Shown piece after piece: positions 7,968 to 16,032 of a stretch of DNA of 64,000 nucleotides. The notes under the pieces are model-generated. The model made no database searches. It had not been told where the DNA came from and worked only from the letters and a program-made list of their open reading frames with translations. Numbering within the stretch: the stretch's first letter is position 1; the number at the start of each line of letters is the position of its first letter. The position numbers were made by a program, and so were the translations under genes. Source of the stretch: Rhodothermus marinus DSM 4252 (GTDB lineage Bacteria; Bacteroidota; Rhodothermia; Rhodothermales; Rhodothermaceae); the NCBI RefSeq assembly GCF_000024845.1, contig NC_013501.1, forward strand, positions 686,001 through 750,000, in the 5' to 3' direction.

Positions 7968-8162
7968 AGAAGCGTACACCTCCTGCCTTAAATGAAAGCC
8001 TTCCGGCCGGGCCGTCCCTTGGTCCGTCTTCCCGAACGGACGCCGCACGTTGCCGCCCGGCGGGCCTTGTGCAGGCCGGGATCAGCCAACCGGAATCCTG
8101 CGGCAAGTACTACAACCGCTGAAACGCGCACCCCCGGCGAAAGTTGAGCCGAGATTGCTCCG

Positions 8163-8960
8163 TTACGCGGTTTTTTCCGGCGGTTCGGCGGGCAAATCCA
8201 ACCGATAGCCATATCCGCGAATGGTGCGGATCACATTTTTGAGGCCATGTGCTTCCAGTTTCCGCCGCAGAAAATACATGTAAACGTCCACCATGTTGGT
8301 GCCGGTGTCGAACGTGATACCCCAGACGTGAGCCAGAATCTCGTGGCGAGAGCAGGCGACCCCGGGGCGCGAGAGCAAAAAGTCCAGCAGGGCAAATTCG
8401 CGGGGTGTTACCTCCACTTCTTGATCATCAATAAAGAAGCGATGGGCGGTGCGGTCAAGCCGCAGGCGTCCCACCTGTCGTACATCGCGGGGCAGGGTGG
8501 CAGCTGTGGTCTCCAGACGGAGGTCGCGCACCAACCGTTGGTAGGCTACCTGGTGCGCCTGGATCAAGGCGGGTTGGAGGGGAAAGGTCAGGGCGGCGTC
8601 GGCACCGGCTACCAGGGCGGCAATCTGGGCTTCCGGGCCGGTTCGGCACAAGGCAATCAGGGGAGCGGTAGCCTGACGACGCAGGTAAAAGCCCAGCGTG
8701 TTGATCAGCGGCGCCTGCGCCAGTTGCCAGTCCACCAGCACCGCACTGGCCTGCCGGGCGGCTTCCAGCAGCTGCTGCCCCTGTTCCGACAGAGTATGTT
8801 GTGGGCCGCCCAGCGCCTGCCATCCGAACACCCACAGCTCGTGCGGAGGCGGACAGCTCAGCTGGACCGCTGTCACCAGCAGCGGATCGTCGGTGATCAA
8901 ACACAGCCGAAGTGGGGCTGCAGGTGGGGTGGTCGTGGACCCGGTAACATCACTTGGCAT
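8163..8960 (-). CDS. OmpR-type winged-helix regulator with degenerate receiver
   Basis: About 265 aa. The N-terminal domain (about residues 15-135) resembles a receiver: it keeps an acidic pair (LITDDPLL) and an Asp in VLVDWQL. The conserved Lys-Pro is replaced (LTFPLQP) and a Pro-rich leader precedes it, so phosphorylation may be lost. The C-terminal winged helix (about 160-255) is clear, with [20 protein letters not shown] and [15 protein letters not shown] and [11 protein letters not shown]. Its start lies 11 bp inside the end of rny, which suggests coupled translation. No histidine kinase gene is adjacent. It probably binds DNA as a dimer; the targets are unknown. Confidence 0.85.
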   Translation of the reverse strand: MPSDVTGSTTTPPAAPLRLCLITDDPLLVTAVQLSCPPPHELWVFGWQALGGPQHTLSEQGQQLLEAARQASAVLVDWQLAQAPLINTLGFYLRRQATAPLIALCRTGPEAQIAALVAGADAALTFPLQPALIQAHQVAYQRLVRDLRLETTAATLPRDVRQVGRLRLDRTAHRFFIDDQEVEVTPREFALLDFLLSRPGVACSRHEILAHVWGITFDTGTNMVDVYMYFLRRKLEAHGLKNVIRTIRGYGYRLDLPAEPPEKTA

Positions 8961-10626
8961 AGGCCACCGAGCGCACCTCGCGGATGACCGTCACCTTGAT
9001 CTGGCCCGGATACTGCATCTCGCTCTGGATCTTCTTTGAAATGTCCAGCGCCAGCTGCTCGGCCTGGGCGTCGGAGACCAGGCTGTGGTTGACGATCACA
9101 CGCACCTCGCGTCCGGCCTGGATCGCGTAGACGCGCTCGACGCCCGGGAACGAGGCGGCCAATGCCTCGAGCTTTTCCAGCCGCTTGATATAGGCTTCCA
9201 GCGCCTCGCGACGGGCACCCGGACGTGCACCCGAGATCGCATCGGCTGCCTGTACGATGGGCGCGATCAGCGTGGTCATTTCGATCTCGTCGTGGTGGGC
9301 ACCCACCGCATTGCACACCTCCGGATCCTCCCTGTACTTGCGGCAGAGCTCCATGCCCACCAGCGCGTGCGGTCGGTCGATCTCTTCCTCGACGACCTTG
9401 CCGATGTCGTGCAGCAGCCCGGCACGGCGGGCCTTGTCGGCATCCAGACCCAGCTCGGCGGCGATCAGCGAGGCGATGCGGGCCGTCTCGATGGAGTGGG
9501 CCAGCAGGTTCTGGCCGTAGCTTGTGCGGTAGCGCATCCGGCCGATCAGCCGGATCAGCTCCGGATGTATGCCGTGCAGGTTCAGATCGATGACGGTCCG
9601 CTCGCCCGTCTCCATGATCTCTTCTTCGATCTCGGCCGTGGCCTTTTCGACCACTTCCTCGATGCGGGCCGGGTGGATGCGACCGTCCTGGATCAGCTTG
9701 GTCAGTGCCAGCCGGGCGATTTCGCGGCGGATCGGGTTGAAGGCCGAAAGGATCACCGCCTCGGGCGTGTCGTCGACGATCACCTCGACGCCGGTGGCCG
9801 CTTCGAAGGCGCGGATGTTACGGCCCTCGCGTCCGATGATGCGGCCCTTCATCTCGTCGGACTGAATGTTGACCACCGAGACGGTGTTTTCGATGGCGTG
9901 GCTGGCGGCCGTCCGCTGGATGGCGGTCAGGATGATCTTGCGGGCCTCGCGGTTGGCCTTCAGGCGGGCCTCGTCGCGGATTTCCTTGATCATGGAAGCC
10001 GCTTCCAGCTTGGCCTCCTCGACCAGCTGCGCCATGAGCGCTTCCTTCGCTTCCTGGCGCGACATGCCCGCGATCTGCTCCAGCCGCCGGAGTTGTTCCT
10101 CCAGCGTCCGGTCCAGCTCGGCCTGTTTGGCCGTCAGTTCTTCCTGCAGGCGGTTGACTTCCGTTTCCCGCTGCGCGAGCGCTTCCTGCTGGCGGCGCAG
10201 CGACTCGAACAGGGCCTGTGCCTGCTGATGAAGCGCTTCGGCCTGACGGAAATTGGCGTCGGCCTCGCGGCGCAGTGCTTCGATGGCTTCGGCGGCCTTG
10301 GCCAGCGTTTTCTCGCGCTCGTTGACGCGGAACGTGCGGCGGTTCAGCGCCTCCTGACGTTCGGCAAGGCGCTCCTGCGCCTGCTGCAGCGCCTTGCGGG
10401 CTTCGGCCTGTTCCTGCTCGAACGCCTGGCGTTCACGCCGGAGCGCCTCTTGCGCTTTTTCCAGATGCTCCTGCTGATAGGCCTGCGCTTGAGCCTCCGC
10501 CTCGGCCAGAATTTTTCGAGCCTGCTCCCGGGCGGATTTCAAAGAACGGGTCAGCAGCCATCTATCCAGTGCAATGCCGGCCCCTACAGCCAGAAGCGCC
10601 AGGCCGGCTATCCATAACAGTTCCAT
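8950..10626 (-). CDS. rny: Ribonuclease Y
   Basis: About 558 aa with the full RNase Y architecture. A membrane anchor (about residues 2-20, [19 protein letters not shown]) is followed by a long coiled coil rich in Glu, Gln, Arg and Ala (about 25-245). Then come a KH domain (about 250-320, with [15 protein letters not shown]) and an HD phosphodiesterase domain (about 370-460, with LLHDIGK). RNase Y initiates mRNA decay by endonucleolytic cleavage at the membrane. I chose ATG 10626 because it places the anchor at the N-terminus; the frame is open further upstream to 10737. It follows zapA and a candidate structured RNA and overlaps the regulator downstream. Confidence 0.96.
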   Translation of the reverse strand: MELLWIAGLALLAVGAGIALDRWLLTRSLKSAREQARKILAEAEAQAQAYQQEHLEKAQEALRRERQAFEQEQAEARKALQQAQERLAERQEALNRRTFRVNEREKTLAKAAEAIEALRREADANFRQAEALHQQAQALFESLRRQQEALAQRETEVNRLQEELTAKQAELDRTLEEQLRRLEQIAGMSRQEAKEALMAQLVEEAKLEAASMIKEIRDEARLKANREARKIILTAIQRTAASHAIENTVSVVNIQSDEMKGRIIGREGRNIRAFEAATGVEVIVDDTPEAVILSAFNPIRREIARLALTKLIQDGRIHPARIEEVVEKATAEIEEEIMETGERTVIDLNLHGIHPELIRLIGRMRYRTSYGQNLLAHSIETARIASLIAAELGLDADKARRAGLLHDIGKVVEEEIDRPHALVGMELCRKYREDPEVCNAVGAHHDEIEMTTLIAPIVQAADAISGARPGARREALEAYIKRLEKLEALAASFPGVERVYAIQAGREVRVIVNHSLVSDAQAEQLALDISKKIQSEMQYPGQIKVTVIREVRSVAYAK

Positions 10627-10670
10627 AGTCGTCCGGATTAAGCGTAAAGACGTTTGATAATGGTTAAGGC

Positions 10671-10718
10671 TGATTAAAAAAAGACGCCCCGACAGGTTCC
10701 GTAACCCTGCCGGGGCGT
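10671..10718 (-). terminator. Rho-independent terminator after the zapA/RNA unit
   Basis: On the minus strand ACGCCCCG (plus 10684-10691) pairs with CGGGGCGT (10711-10718). There are further CCTG/CAGG pairs inside, and the hairpin is followed by TCTTTTTTT. It lies between the candidate ncRNA and rny, 45 bp before the rny start, and would end transcripts coming from zapA. Confidence 0.85.
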
Positions 10719-10737
10719 GGAAAAAATCCGGCCGCAA

Positions 10738-10903
10738 ACCTGCAGCCCGGGTTCAAGGAACCCCCTCATCGACACAGTGGGTGCCGCTCCGACCGTTCCG
10801 ACTTCCTCGGCCCCTTCCGAAATGGAAGGAGATCCCGACCATGTCGGGACTGAGGCCTGTCGTCCGGGTCGGAAGGAAGGCTCCCTCGCGTACAGGTGTT
10901 AGG
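10738..10903 (-). ncRNA. Candidate structured RNA, possibly 6S RNA (ssrS)
   Basis: This non-coding stretch lies directly behind zapA, where ssrS (6S RNA) is often found. On the minus strand a -10-like TAATAA (10914-10909) is followed by the RNA. A closing stem can form between ACCUGUA (10897-10891) and UGCAGGU (10744-10738). Strong internal hairpins include UCCCGAC-AUG-GUCGGGA, CCUUCC-AUUUC-GGAAGG and GGGUUC-CUU-GAACCC. The total length before the terminator, about 165-180 nt, fits 6S RNA. I could not match conserved 6S primary-sequence blocks, so the identity rests on position, size and foldability. Another regulatory RNA is possible. Confidence 0.45.
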
Positions 10904-10961
10904 TCCCTTTATTACGCGTGACTGCAGGCTTGCGCCGGCCTGCCTGATGCAGGCAGCGCCT

Positions 10962-11291
10962 TTATATTGCATCGCTGGCAGGCTGTTCCGGCAGGGTTGC
11001 GGAAGATTCCAGGTGTTCCAGCAGCTCCAGCAGCTCCTGGATTGTTTCGTAGAGCGTTTCGTCCAGCTCCTGGAGCGCCTTCTGCGCTTCATGCAGCGCT
11101 TCGGCCAGCGAAAGCGCCACGATCACGGCGGCGGTCAGCTCGGACTGCTCCGGATGCTTTTCCCGAAACGCCCGCATTTTTTCCTCGACCATGGCGGCCA
11201 GCCGGTACATCAGCGCTTCGTCCTCCGCGCGCACCCGCAGCGGGTACCTGCGCCCCAGAATGGAGATCTGGATGGATTTTTCCAGCGCCAT
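10962..11291 (-). CDS. zapA: Cell division protein ZapA
   Basis: A 109-aa protein with the ZapA pattern: an N-terminal beta strand and loop (SIQISILGRRYPLRV), then LMYRLAAMVEEKMRAF. A helical region with ELTAAVIVALSLAEALHEAQ and a C-terminal coiled coil (ELDETLYETIQELLELLEHLE) follow. ZapA tetramers cross-link FtsZ filaments in the cytoplasm at the division site. The start at 11291 gives the standard family length. It lies 15 bp after a small coiled-coil gene downstream of pheT; the same pheT-zapA-rny neighbourhood recurs in Bacteroidota, as I recall. Confidence 0.88.
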   Translation of the reverse strand: MALEKSIQISILGRRYPLRVRAEDEALMYRLAAMVEEKMRAFREKHPEQSELTAAVIVALSLAEALHEAQKALQELDETLYETIQELLELLEHLESSATLPEQPASDAI

Positions 11292-11306
11292 GGCCGCGCT
11301 TTTTGA

Positions 11307-11654
11307 TCAGGAAGTCGCAGGCGGTGGGGGGCCGGCCGCACCGAGATCCTGCTCCAGGTAGTGATCGACGGCCTCGATGAAGGCCTGTACCTTCTGGCGG
11401 AGCACTTCCGGATCTTCCGGAAAGACGATGCGGGCCCCGCTGCCGCCCGGCGGCAGGGCCGGCATTTCGGCGGCCAGCGCGCCGAGCTGCTCGCGCAGCG
11501 CGTGCTGTGCTTCGCGCAGACGCGCCAGCTCCCGAGCCGTTTCCACGACACGGTCGCGCAGCTGCTCCAGCGCCTCCAGGCTTCGCAGGTGAACCGGCCC
11601 GCTACGGTGGGGCCGCCGATGCCGCCGTGATTTTTTGTTTTTGCGATTGCCCAT
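11307..11654 (-). CDS. Small coiled-coil protein between pheT and zapA
   Basis: About 115 aa. A very basic N-terminus (MGNRKNKKSRRHRRPHRSG) is followed by a heptad-like helix (about residues 25-65, LEALEQLRDRVVETARELARLREAQ) and a Pro-rich tail. I recognise no enzyme motif. ATG 11654 is preferred over 11681 because it starts the basic segment. It lies 36 bp behind pheT and 15 bp before zapA, so it probably belongs to the same transcript. A division- or FtsZ-related accessory role can be guessed from the neighbour but is not supported by the sequence. Confidence 0.65.
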   Translation of the reverse strand: MGNRKNKKSRRHRRPHRSGPVHLRSLEALEQLRDRVVETARELARLREAQHALREQLGALAAEMPALPPGGSGARIVFPEDPEVLRQKVQAFIEAVDHYLEQDLGAAGPPPPATS

Positions 11655-11690
11655 GGTCGCAGCCTGTTTCAACAGGCACAATATACGATC

Positions 11691-14168
11691 TCAACGGCGC
11701 AGTTGTGCACCGAAGCGGCGCTCGAGTTCTCGGACGATCGCTTCGAGGCGGGCATCCACCTCTTCGTCGGTCAGCGTCCGATCGGCGCCGAAGCGCAGCG
11801 AGAAGGCCACGCTCTTTTTGCCGGACGGGATGCGTTCGCCTTCGTACAGGTCGAAGACGCCCACGTGGCGGAGCAGTTCGCCGCCGGCCTCCCGGATGGT
11901 TTCGAGCAGGGGACCGACCGGCTGGTCGCGATCGACGAGTACGGCCAGGTCACGGTCCACTTCGGGGAAGCGGCTGAAGGGCCGGTAGCGGCGCTGCTGA
12001 GCCGGGTGGGCGATCTCGGCAAAGGCATCCCAGTTCAGCTCGGCGTAGTAGAGCGGGGCGCGCAATTCGTAGGCCTCCTGGAGCGCGTCCGACAGGCGGG
12101 CCAGCGTGCCCAGCACGCGCCCGTCGGCCACCAGGTTCATCTGATAGGCGACCGTCGGCTCGGGCGATTCGGCCGGAACCAGCGCCATGCGATCGCTCAG
12201 GTGCAGCGTGTCCAGCAGCGTTTCGATCAGCCCCTTGAGATCGAAGAAGTCCGTCAGGCGCGGCTGCACGTCCCAGCCTTCGGGAGCGTGCGGGCCGCTC
12301 AGTCCGATGACGAGCGCTTCGTGCTCGGCAAAGCCGGGCACGGGCGTGTCGGGGCGGTCCGTACGGGCAAAGACGCGACCGAACTCGAAGAAGCGCAGCA
12401 CCTGCTGGCCCCGGTTCTGGTTGTAGACGATGGTCTGCACCAGACCGGGCAGGAGCGACGGTCGCAGCACGGCCATCTCGGCTGAGATGGGGTTGAGCGT
12501 TTCGACCAGATGCGGCGCGTCGGTCTGGTGGTCGGAACCCGAGGCGGGCACGAAGCGGCGCACCACCTCGCGTGGTAGCAGGCTGTTCGTGTAGATTTCC
12601 CGCAGGCCGAAGCCGGCCAGCAGGGTGCGCACGCGGCGACGCAGCGCCTGGGCCGGCGGCTCGTCGGGCACGCGCGCTGGCACGGTGAACGCTTCGGGCA
12701 TGGGGAGCCGGTCGTAGCCGTGCACGCGGGCGACTTCTTCGATCAGATCGATTTCCTCGTGCACGTCCGGACGGTAGAGCGGCACCGTGCAGCGGAAGGC
12801 CTCACCTTCCGGCTTCGGCGCAAAGCCCAGACGATCCAGAATGCGCCGCACCTCGCCGGACGGAATCTCGGTGCCCAGTACGTGGGCCAGGCGCGGCAGG
12901 CGTAGCGTCACGGTGCGTGGCTCGAACGACCGCACCTGCACGTCCACGACACCGGGCACGATCTCGCCACCGGCCACCTCCACGATGAGCTGAGCCGCGC
13001 GGGCGGCCGCCCAGCGCTGCAGGCCGGCGTCGACCCCGCGCTCGAAGCGATAGGACGAGTCCGTCTGCAGACCCAGTGCCTTCGAGGTGCGTCGGATGGT
13101 GGACGGATCGAAGTAGGCGCTTTCGATGAGAATGTTCGTCGTGGTGTCGGTGACTTCGGAGTTCTCGCCGCCCATGATGCCGGCCAGCGCCACCGGTCGC
13201 TCGGCGTCGCAGATCAGCAGGGCGCCTTCCGGAAGCTGGCGGGTTTTGCCGTCGAGCGTGGTGAACTGCTCGCCCGCGCGGGCCAGCCGCACGTGGATGC
13301 GTCCGCCGATCAGCTGGTCGAAGTCGAAGGCGTGCAGCGGCTGGCCGCACTCGTGCAGCACATAGTTGGTCACGTCCACCACGTTGTTGATCGAGCGCAG
13401 GCCGATGGCGGCCAGGCGCTGGCGCAGCCAGAGCGGCGAGGGACCGATGCGCACGTTGCGCACCAGCAGCGCCACGTAGCGCGGACAGGCTTCCGGCGCG
13501 TCGATGGTCACCTGCACCTGGCGGGCAGCCTCGCCGCCGGGTTCGGGTACGGCCACTTCGGGACGACGCAGCGGCCGGTCGAGCAGCGCCGAGAGATCTC
13601 GGGCCATGCCGATATGGCTGGCCGCGTCGGCCCGGTTGGGCGTCAGGCTGACTTCGAGCCGGTAGTCCGGCACCGTCAGGCCCTGCTGCTGCAGGTATTC
13701 GACGAAGGGGTGGCCGACGGGAGCGTCGCCGGGCAGCACCAGGATGCCGCTGTGGTCGTCCGAGAGCCCGAGTTCGTCCTCGGCGCAGATCATGCCCTCG
13801 GACACTTCGCCCCGGATCTTCGTCTTGCGGATCGTAACGGGCTGGCGGTTACCCTCGCGGTCGGTCAGCAGCAGCGTGGTGCCGGGGGTGGCGACGGCCA
13901 CCTTCTGGCCGGCCGCCACGTTGGGCGCCCCGCAGACGATCGGGACCGGCTCGCCGCTTCCCAGATCGACGCGGCAGAGCGTCAGGCGGTCGGCGTTGGG
14001 GTGGGGGCGCACCTCCAGCACGCGGCCGATCACCACGCCCTTAAGGTCGGTGCCCAGCGGCTCGACTTCTTCGACTTCCAGACCCAGGCCGATCAGGGCC
14101 TCAGCCAGCTCCGAAGGGGACAGGTCCAGGTCGATGTATTGCTGCAGCCAGCGGTAGGAGAGTTTCAT
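11691..14168 (-). CDS. pheT: Phenylalanyl-tRNA synthetase beta subunit
   Basis: About 825 aa, the expected length. The N-terminus (MKLSYRWLQQYIDLDLSPSELAEAL) is diagnostic. The tRNA-binding OB domain (about residues 40-150) follows, with VVIGRVLEVRPHPNADRL and a VVCGAPN-like segment. Then come the B3/B4 editing region, the B5 domain (about 405-475), the catalytic-like core with EEVARVHGYDRLP, and a C-terminal ferredoxin-fold anticodon-binding domain (FSRFPEVDRDLAVLVD, near 735). With PheS it forms the alpha2-beta2 enzyme that charges tRNA-Phe. The start is only 3 bp after the pheS stop, so the two are cotranslated and share the attenuator upstream of pheS. Confidence 0.97.
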   Translation of the reverse strand: MKLSYRWLQQYIDLDLSPSELAEALIGLGLEVEEVEPLGTDLKGVVIGRVLEVRPHPNADRLTLCRVDLGSGEPVPIVCGAPNVAAGQKVAVATPGTTLLLTDREGNRQPVTIRKTKIRGEVSEGMICAEDELGLSDDHSGILVLPGDAPVGHPFVEYLQQQGLTVPDYRLEVSLTPNRADAASHIGMARDLSALLDRPLRRPEVAVPEPGGEAARQVQVTIDAPEACPRYVALLVRNVRIGPSPLWLRQRLAAIGLRSINNVVDVTNYVLHECGQPLHAFDFDQLIGGRIHVRLARAGEQFTTLDGKTRQLPEGALLICDAERPVALAGIMGGENSEVTDTTTNILIESAYFDPSTIRRTSKALGLQTDSSYRFERGVDAGLQRWAAARAAQLIVEVAGGEIVPGVVDVQVRSFEPRTVTLRLPRLAHVLGTEIPSGEVRRILDRLGFAPKPEGEAFRCTVPLYRPDVHEEIDLIEEVARVHGYDRLPMPEAFTVPARVPDEPPAQALRRRVRTLLAGFGLREIYTNSLLPREVVRRFVPASGSDHQTDAPHLVETLNPISAEMAVLRPSLLPGLVQTIVYNQNRGQQVLRFFEFGRVFARTDRPDTPVPGFAEHEALVIGLSGPHAPEGWDVQPRLTDFFDLKGLIETLLDTLHLSDRMALVPAESPEPTVAYQMNLVADGRVLGTLARLSDALQEAYELRAPLYYAELNWDAFAEIAHPAQQRRYRPFSRFPEVDRDLAVLVDRDQPVGPLLETIREAGGELLRHVGVFDLYEGERIPSGKKSVAFSLRFGADRTLTDEEVDARLEAIVRELERRFGAQLRR

Positions 14169-14171
14169 CGT

Positions 14172-15197
14172 TTAAAATTGCTCCAGGAAACGCAGGTCGT
14201 TTTCGTAAAACAGCCGGATGTCGTCGATGCCGTAGCGCAGCATGGCGATCCGTTCGACGCCCATGCCGAACGCATAGCCGGTGTACTGCTCGGGATCGAT
14301 GCCCACGGCGCGGAACACGTTGGGATGGACCATGCCGCAGCCGAGAATTTCCATCCACTGGCCGCCCTCGGGGTGGTCGGGCAGCGGCCACCAGATGTCC
14401 ACCTCCGCGCTCGGCTCGGTGAAGGGGAAGAAGCTGGGGCGGAAGCGCATGCGCACGTCTTCGCCGAAGAGCGCCCGTGCGAACAGGTAGAGCACCTGCT
14501 TCAGGTCACCCATCGACACGTTTCGATCCACGTAGAGCCCTTCGACCTGGTGAAACAGGCAGAAGGACTTGTAGGAGACGGCCTCGTTGCGGTAGACGCG
14601 GCCCGGAGCGATGATGCGGATGGGCGGGGCCATCCGTTCCATCACGCGAATCTGCACGGGCGAGGTGTGCGTGCGGAGCACGACGGCCTCCTGATGGGAA
14701 GCGCCCTGGTGCAGGAAGAACGTATCCTGCATGTCGCGGGCCGGGTGGTCCGGCGGGAAGTTCAGCGCCGTGAAGTTGTGCCAGTCGTCCTCGATCTCCG
14801 GCCCTTCGGCCACCGAAAAGCCGAGCTGCTCGAAGACGCGGACGATGGCTTCGAGTGTCCGGGTCAGCGGATGGAGCGATCCGGTAAACGTGCGGCGGCC
14901 CGGTAGCGTCAGGTCGGGCACCTCGGTGCGAGGGCGGGCCGCCCGGCGCAGGCGGGCACGGGCTTCCTCCAGCCGCTGCTCGGCCAGCCGTTTCAATGCG
15001 TTCAGTTGCTGGCCGATGCGGGGACGCTCCTCGGGCGGGGCCTCCCGGATGCGCTTGAACAGGTGCGTGATCTGACCGCTGCGCTGTCCCAGAAAGCGAA
15101 TGCGGAAGGCCTCGGCCGCCTCCTCCGAGTCGATGGGTGTGGTTTCGATGGCGTGGCGCAGCGCCTCGAGTTCTTCCTGCATGGAAAGCGTAGCCAT
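14172..15197 (-). CDS. pheS: Phenylalanyl-tRNA synthetase alpha subunit
   Basis: About 341 aa. An N-terminal coiled coil (about residues 1-85), which binds tRNA-Phe, is followed by the class II catalytic core. Motif 2 is in [23 protein letters not shown] and motif 3 in [22 protein letters not shown]. The substrate pocket segment HQVEGLYVD is intact. It activates phenylalanine and transfers it to tRNA-Phe together with PheT. The leader between rplT and pheS holds a short peptide gene with tandem Phe codons plus competing terminator and antiterminator stems, so expression is probably controlled by the level of charged tRNA-Phe. Confidence 0.97.
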   Translation of the reverse strand: MATLSMQEELEALRHAIETTPIDSEEAAEAFRIRFLGQRSGQITHLFKRIREAPPEERPRIGQQLNALKRLAEQRLEEARARLRRAARPRTEVPDLTLPGRRTFTGSLHPLTRTLEAIVRVFEQLGFSVAEGPEIEDDWHNFTALNFPPDHPARDMQDTFFLHQGASHQEAVVLRTHTSPVQIRVMERMAPPIRIIAPGRVYRNEAVSYKSFCLFHQVEGLYVDRNVSMGDLKQVLYLFARALFGEDVRMRFRPSFFPFTEPSAEVDIWWPLPDHPEGGQWMEILGCGMVHPNVFRAVGIDPEQYTGYAFGMGVERIAMLRYGIDDIRLFYENDLRFLEQF

Positions 15198-15208
15198 GGC
15201 GTGTCCGG

Positions 15209-15287
15209 AAATAAGAAAGCCCGCCGGCCTGTAACAGGGGCGGGCTGGGGATTGCCTGCAGAACGTTCGGCGCCCCGGTTACAGGCC
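15209..15287 (-). promoter_or_regulatory. pheST transcription attenuator (terminator/antiterminator)
   Basis: On the minus strand AGCCCGCC (15246-15239) pairs with GGCGGGCT (15225-15218) and is followed by TTTCTTATTT: an intrinsic terminator about 20 bp before pheS. An alternative stem pairs GGCCTGTAACCGGGGCG (15287-15271) with CGCCCCTGTTACAGGCC (15242-15226), 16 of 17 positions complementary. It uses the terminator's 5' arm and loop, so the two structures exclude each other. The upstream arm contains the stop codon of the leader peptide. A ribosome finishing the peptide would cover the antiterminator arm and favour termination. One stalled at the Phe codons would leave it free and allow read-through. 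Confidence 0.85.
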
Positions 15288-15332
15288 AGCGGCGCGAACG
15301 CGGAAAAATCGGATGGATGCCGACCGCTTCAT
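15279..15332 (-). CDS. pheM-like leader peptide controlling pheST
   Basis: A 17-codon gene reading [17 protein letters not shown], with tandem Phe codons TTT TTC at positions 9-10. Its ATG overlaps the rplT stop as ATGA, giving coupled translation, and its TAA (15281-15279) lies inside the 5' arm of the antiterminator. Position matches the E. coli order rplT-pheM-pheS, where pheM is the attenuation peptide of pheST. The amino-acid sequence is not similar to E. coli PheM apart from the Phe run. The peptide probably has no function of its own; translation through it senses charged tRNA-Phe. Confidence 0.8.
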   Translation of the reverse strand: MKRSASIRFFRVRAAGL

Positions 15333-15676
15333 GCCGAAACGGCGCGCACGATCTGGCTGAACGTGTTCGGATCGTTGACGGCCAGATCGGCCAGCACCTT
15401 GCGGTTCAACTGGATGTCCTCCTGGCGAACCGCGCCCATAAAGCGGGAGTAGGTGGTGCCGTTCTGGCGTGCGGCCGCGTTGATGCGGATGATCCACAGC
15501 CGCCGGAACTGGCGCTTGCGCTGGCGCCGGTCGCGGTAGGCGTACTGGAGCGCCTTTTCGACGGCATGCTTGGCAATCGTGTAGATCTTGCTCCGCCGGC
15601 CCCAGTAGCCCTTCGCCATGTTCAGGATCTTCTTACGCCGGCGGCGTGCCGCGACTTTATTCGTTGCGCGTGGCAT
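15329..15676 (-). CDS. rplT: Ribosomal protein L20
   Basis: A 115-aa L20 with the basic N-terminal extension [24 protein letters not shown] and the globular part ([22 protein letters not shown]). It binds 23S rRNA early in large-subunit assembly; in several bacteria L20 also represses its own operon. Normal family length supports the start. It lies 20 bp behind rpmI. Its stop overlaps the ATG of the Phe leader peptide, tying translation of the leader to ribosomes leaving rplT. Confidence 0.97.
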   Translation of the reverse strand: MPRATNKVAARRRRKKILNMAKGYWGRRSKIYTIAKHAVEKALQYAYRDRRQRKRQFRRLWIIRINAAARQNGTTYSRFMGAVRQEDIQLNRKVLADLAVNDPNTFSQIVRAVSA

Positions 15677-15696
15677 GGCTCTCGTTCCCTCCTGGC

Positions 15697-15903
15697 TTAT
15701 CCCTTAAGACCGATGTGCAGCAGGCGCCGGACGCGGCGTACATCCGTGGCGTCGACCAGCGCAGGCTGGCGCAGGTGACGCTTCCGCTTTTTGGACTTTT
15801 TGGTGAGCAGGTGGCTGTGAAACGCCCGCCGCCGCTTGATCTTACCGGTGGCGGTTACCTTGAACCGCTTCTTGGCGCCGCTGTTCGTTTTGACTTTTGG
15901 CAT
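15697..15903 (-). CDS. rpmI: Ribosomal protein L35
   Basis: A 68-aa basic protein ([20 protein letters not shown], then [20 protein letters not shown]) of canonical L35 length. ATG 15903 is chosen because the family begins MPK(V/M)KT; the frame continues upstream to 15981 without meaning. The gene is separated from infC by 129 bp that contain an internal promoter and a 9-bp-stem hairpin. Confidence 0.95.
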   Translation of the reverse strand: MPKVKTNSGAKKRFKVTATGKIKRRRAFHSHLLTKKSKKRKRHLRQPALVDATDVRRVRRLLHIGLKG

Positions 15904-15951
15904 GGCTTCCGTACGTGCTGCACGCTTGCGACAGAACCAACAGAGTCGGCC

Positions 15952-15981
15952 ATTATACGATCCAACCCACCGGTTCGGCAA
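15952..15981 (-). promoter_or_regulatory. Internal promoter for rpmI-rplT-pheST
   Basis: On the minus strand TTGCCG (15981-15976) and a perfect TATAAT (15957-15952) are separated by 18 bp, placing a start site near 15945, about 40 bp before rpmI. It lies in the 129-bp infC-rpmI gap, so the ribosomal-protein/pheST part could be expressed separately from thrS-infC. Confidence 0.6.
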
Positions 15982-15997
15982 GCCGACATGCCGAACC
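15972..15997 (-). promoter_or_regulatory. 9-bp-stem hairpin after infC, overlapping the internal promoter
   Basis: GGTTCGGCA and TGCCGAACC form a perfect 9-bp stem with an 8-base loop. It starts 36 bp downstream of the infC stop on the minus strand and covers the -35 region of the internal promoter. No U-run follows, so it is not a standard terminator. Possible roles are mRNA 3'-end protection, L20 binding or transcription interference; the sequence does not decide. Confidence 0.5.
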
Positions 15998-16032
15998 TCC
16001 CGTGGATGGCCGGGGAATTTTGGGTGAAACCT

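Noticed and set aside
10740-10905. SRP RNA, suggested by CCGGGTCGGAAGGAAGGC on the plus strand
   Set aside because: The conserved domain IV pattern (GGNCCGGAAGG with AGCAG) is not matched, and promoter and terminator signals point to a minus-strand transcript.
15198-15330. T-box riboswitch as the explanation of the pheS leader
   Set aside because: No T-box sequence (TGGNACCGCG-type) is present; the leader peptide with Phe codons explains the structures better.
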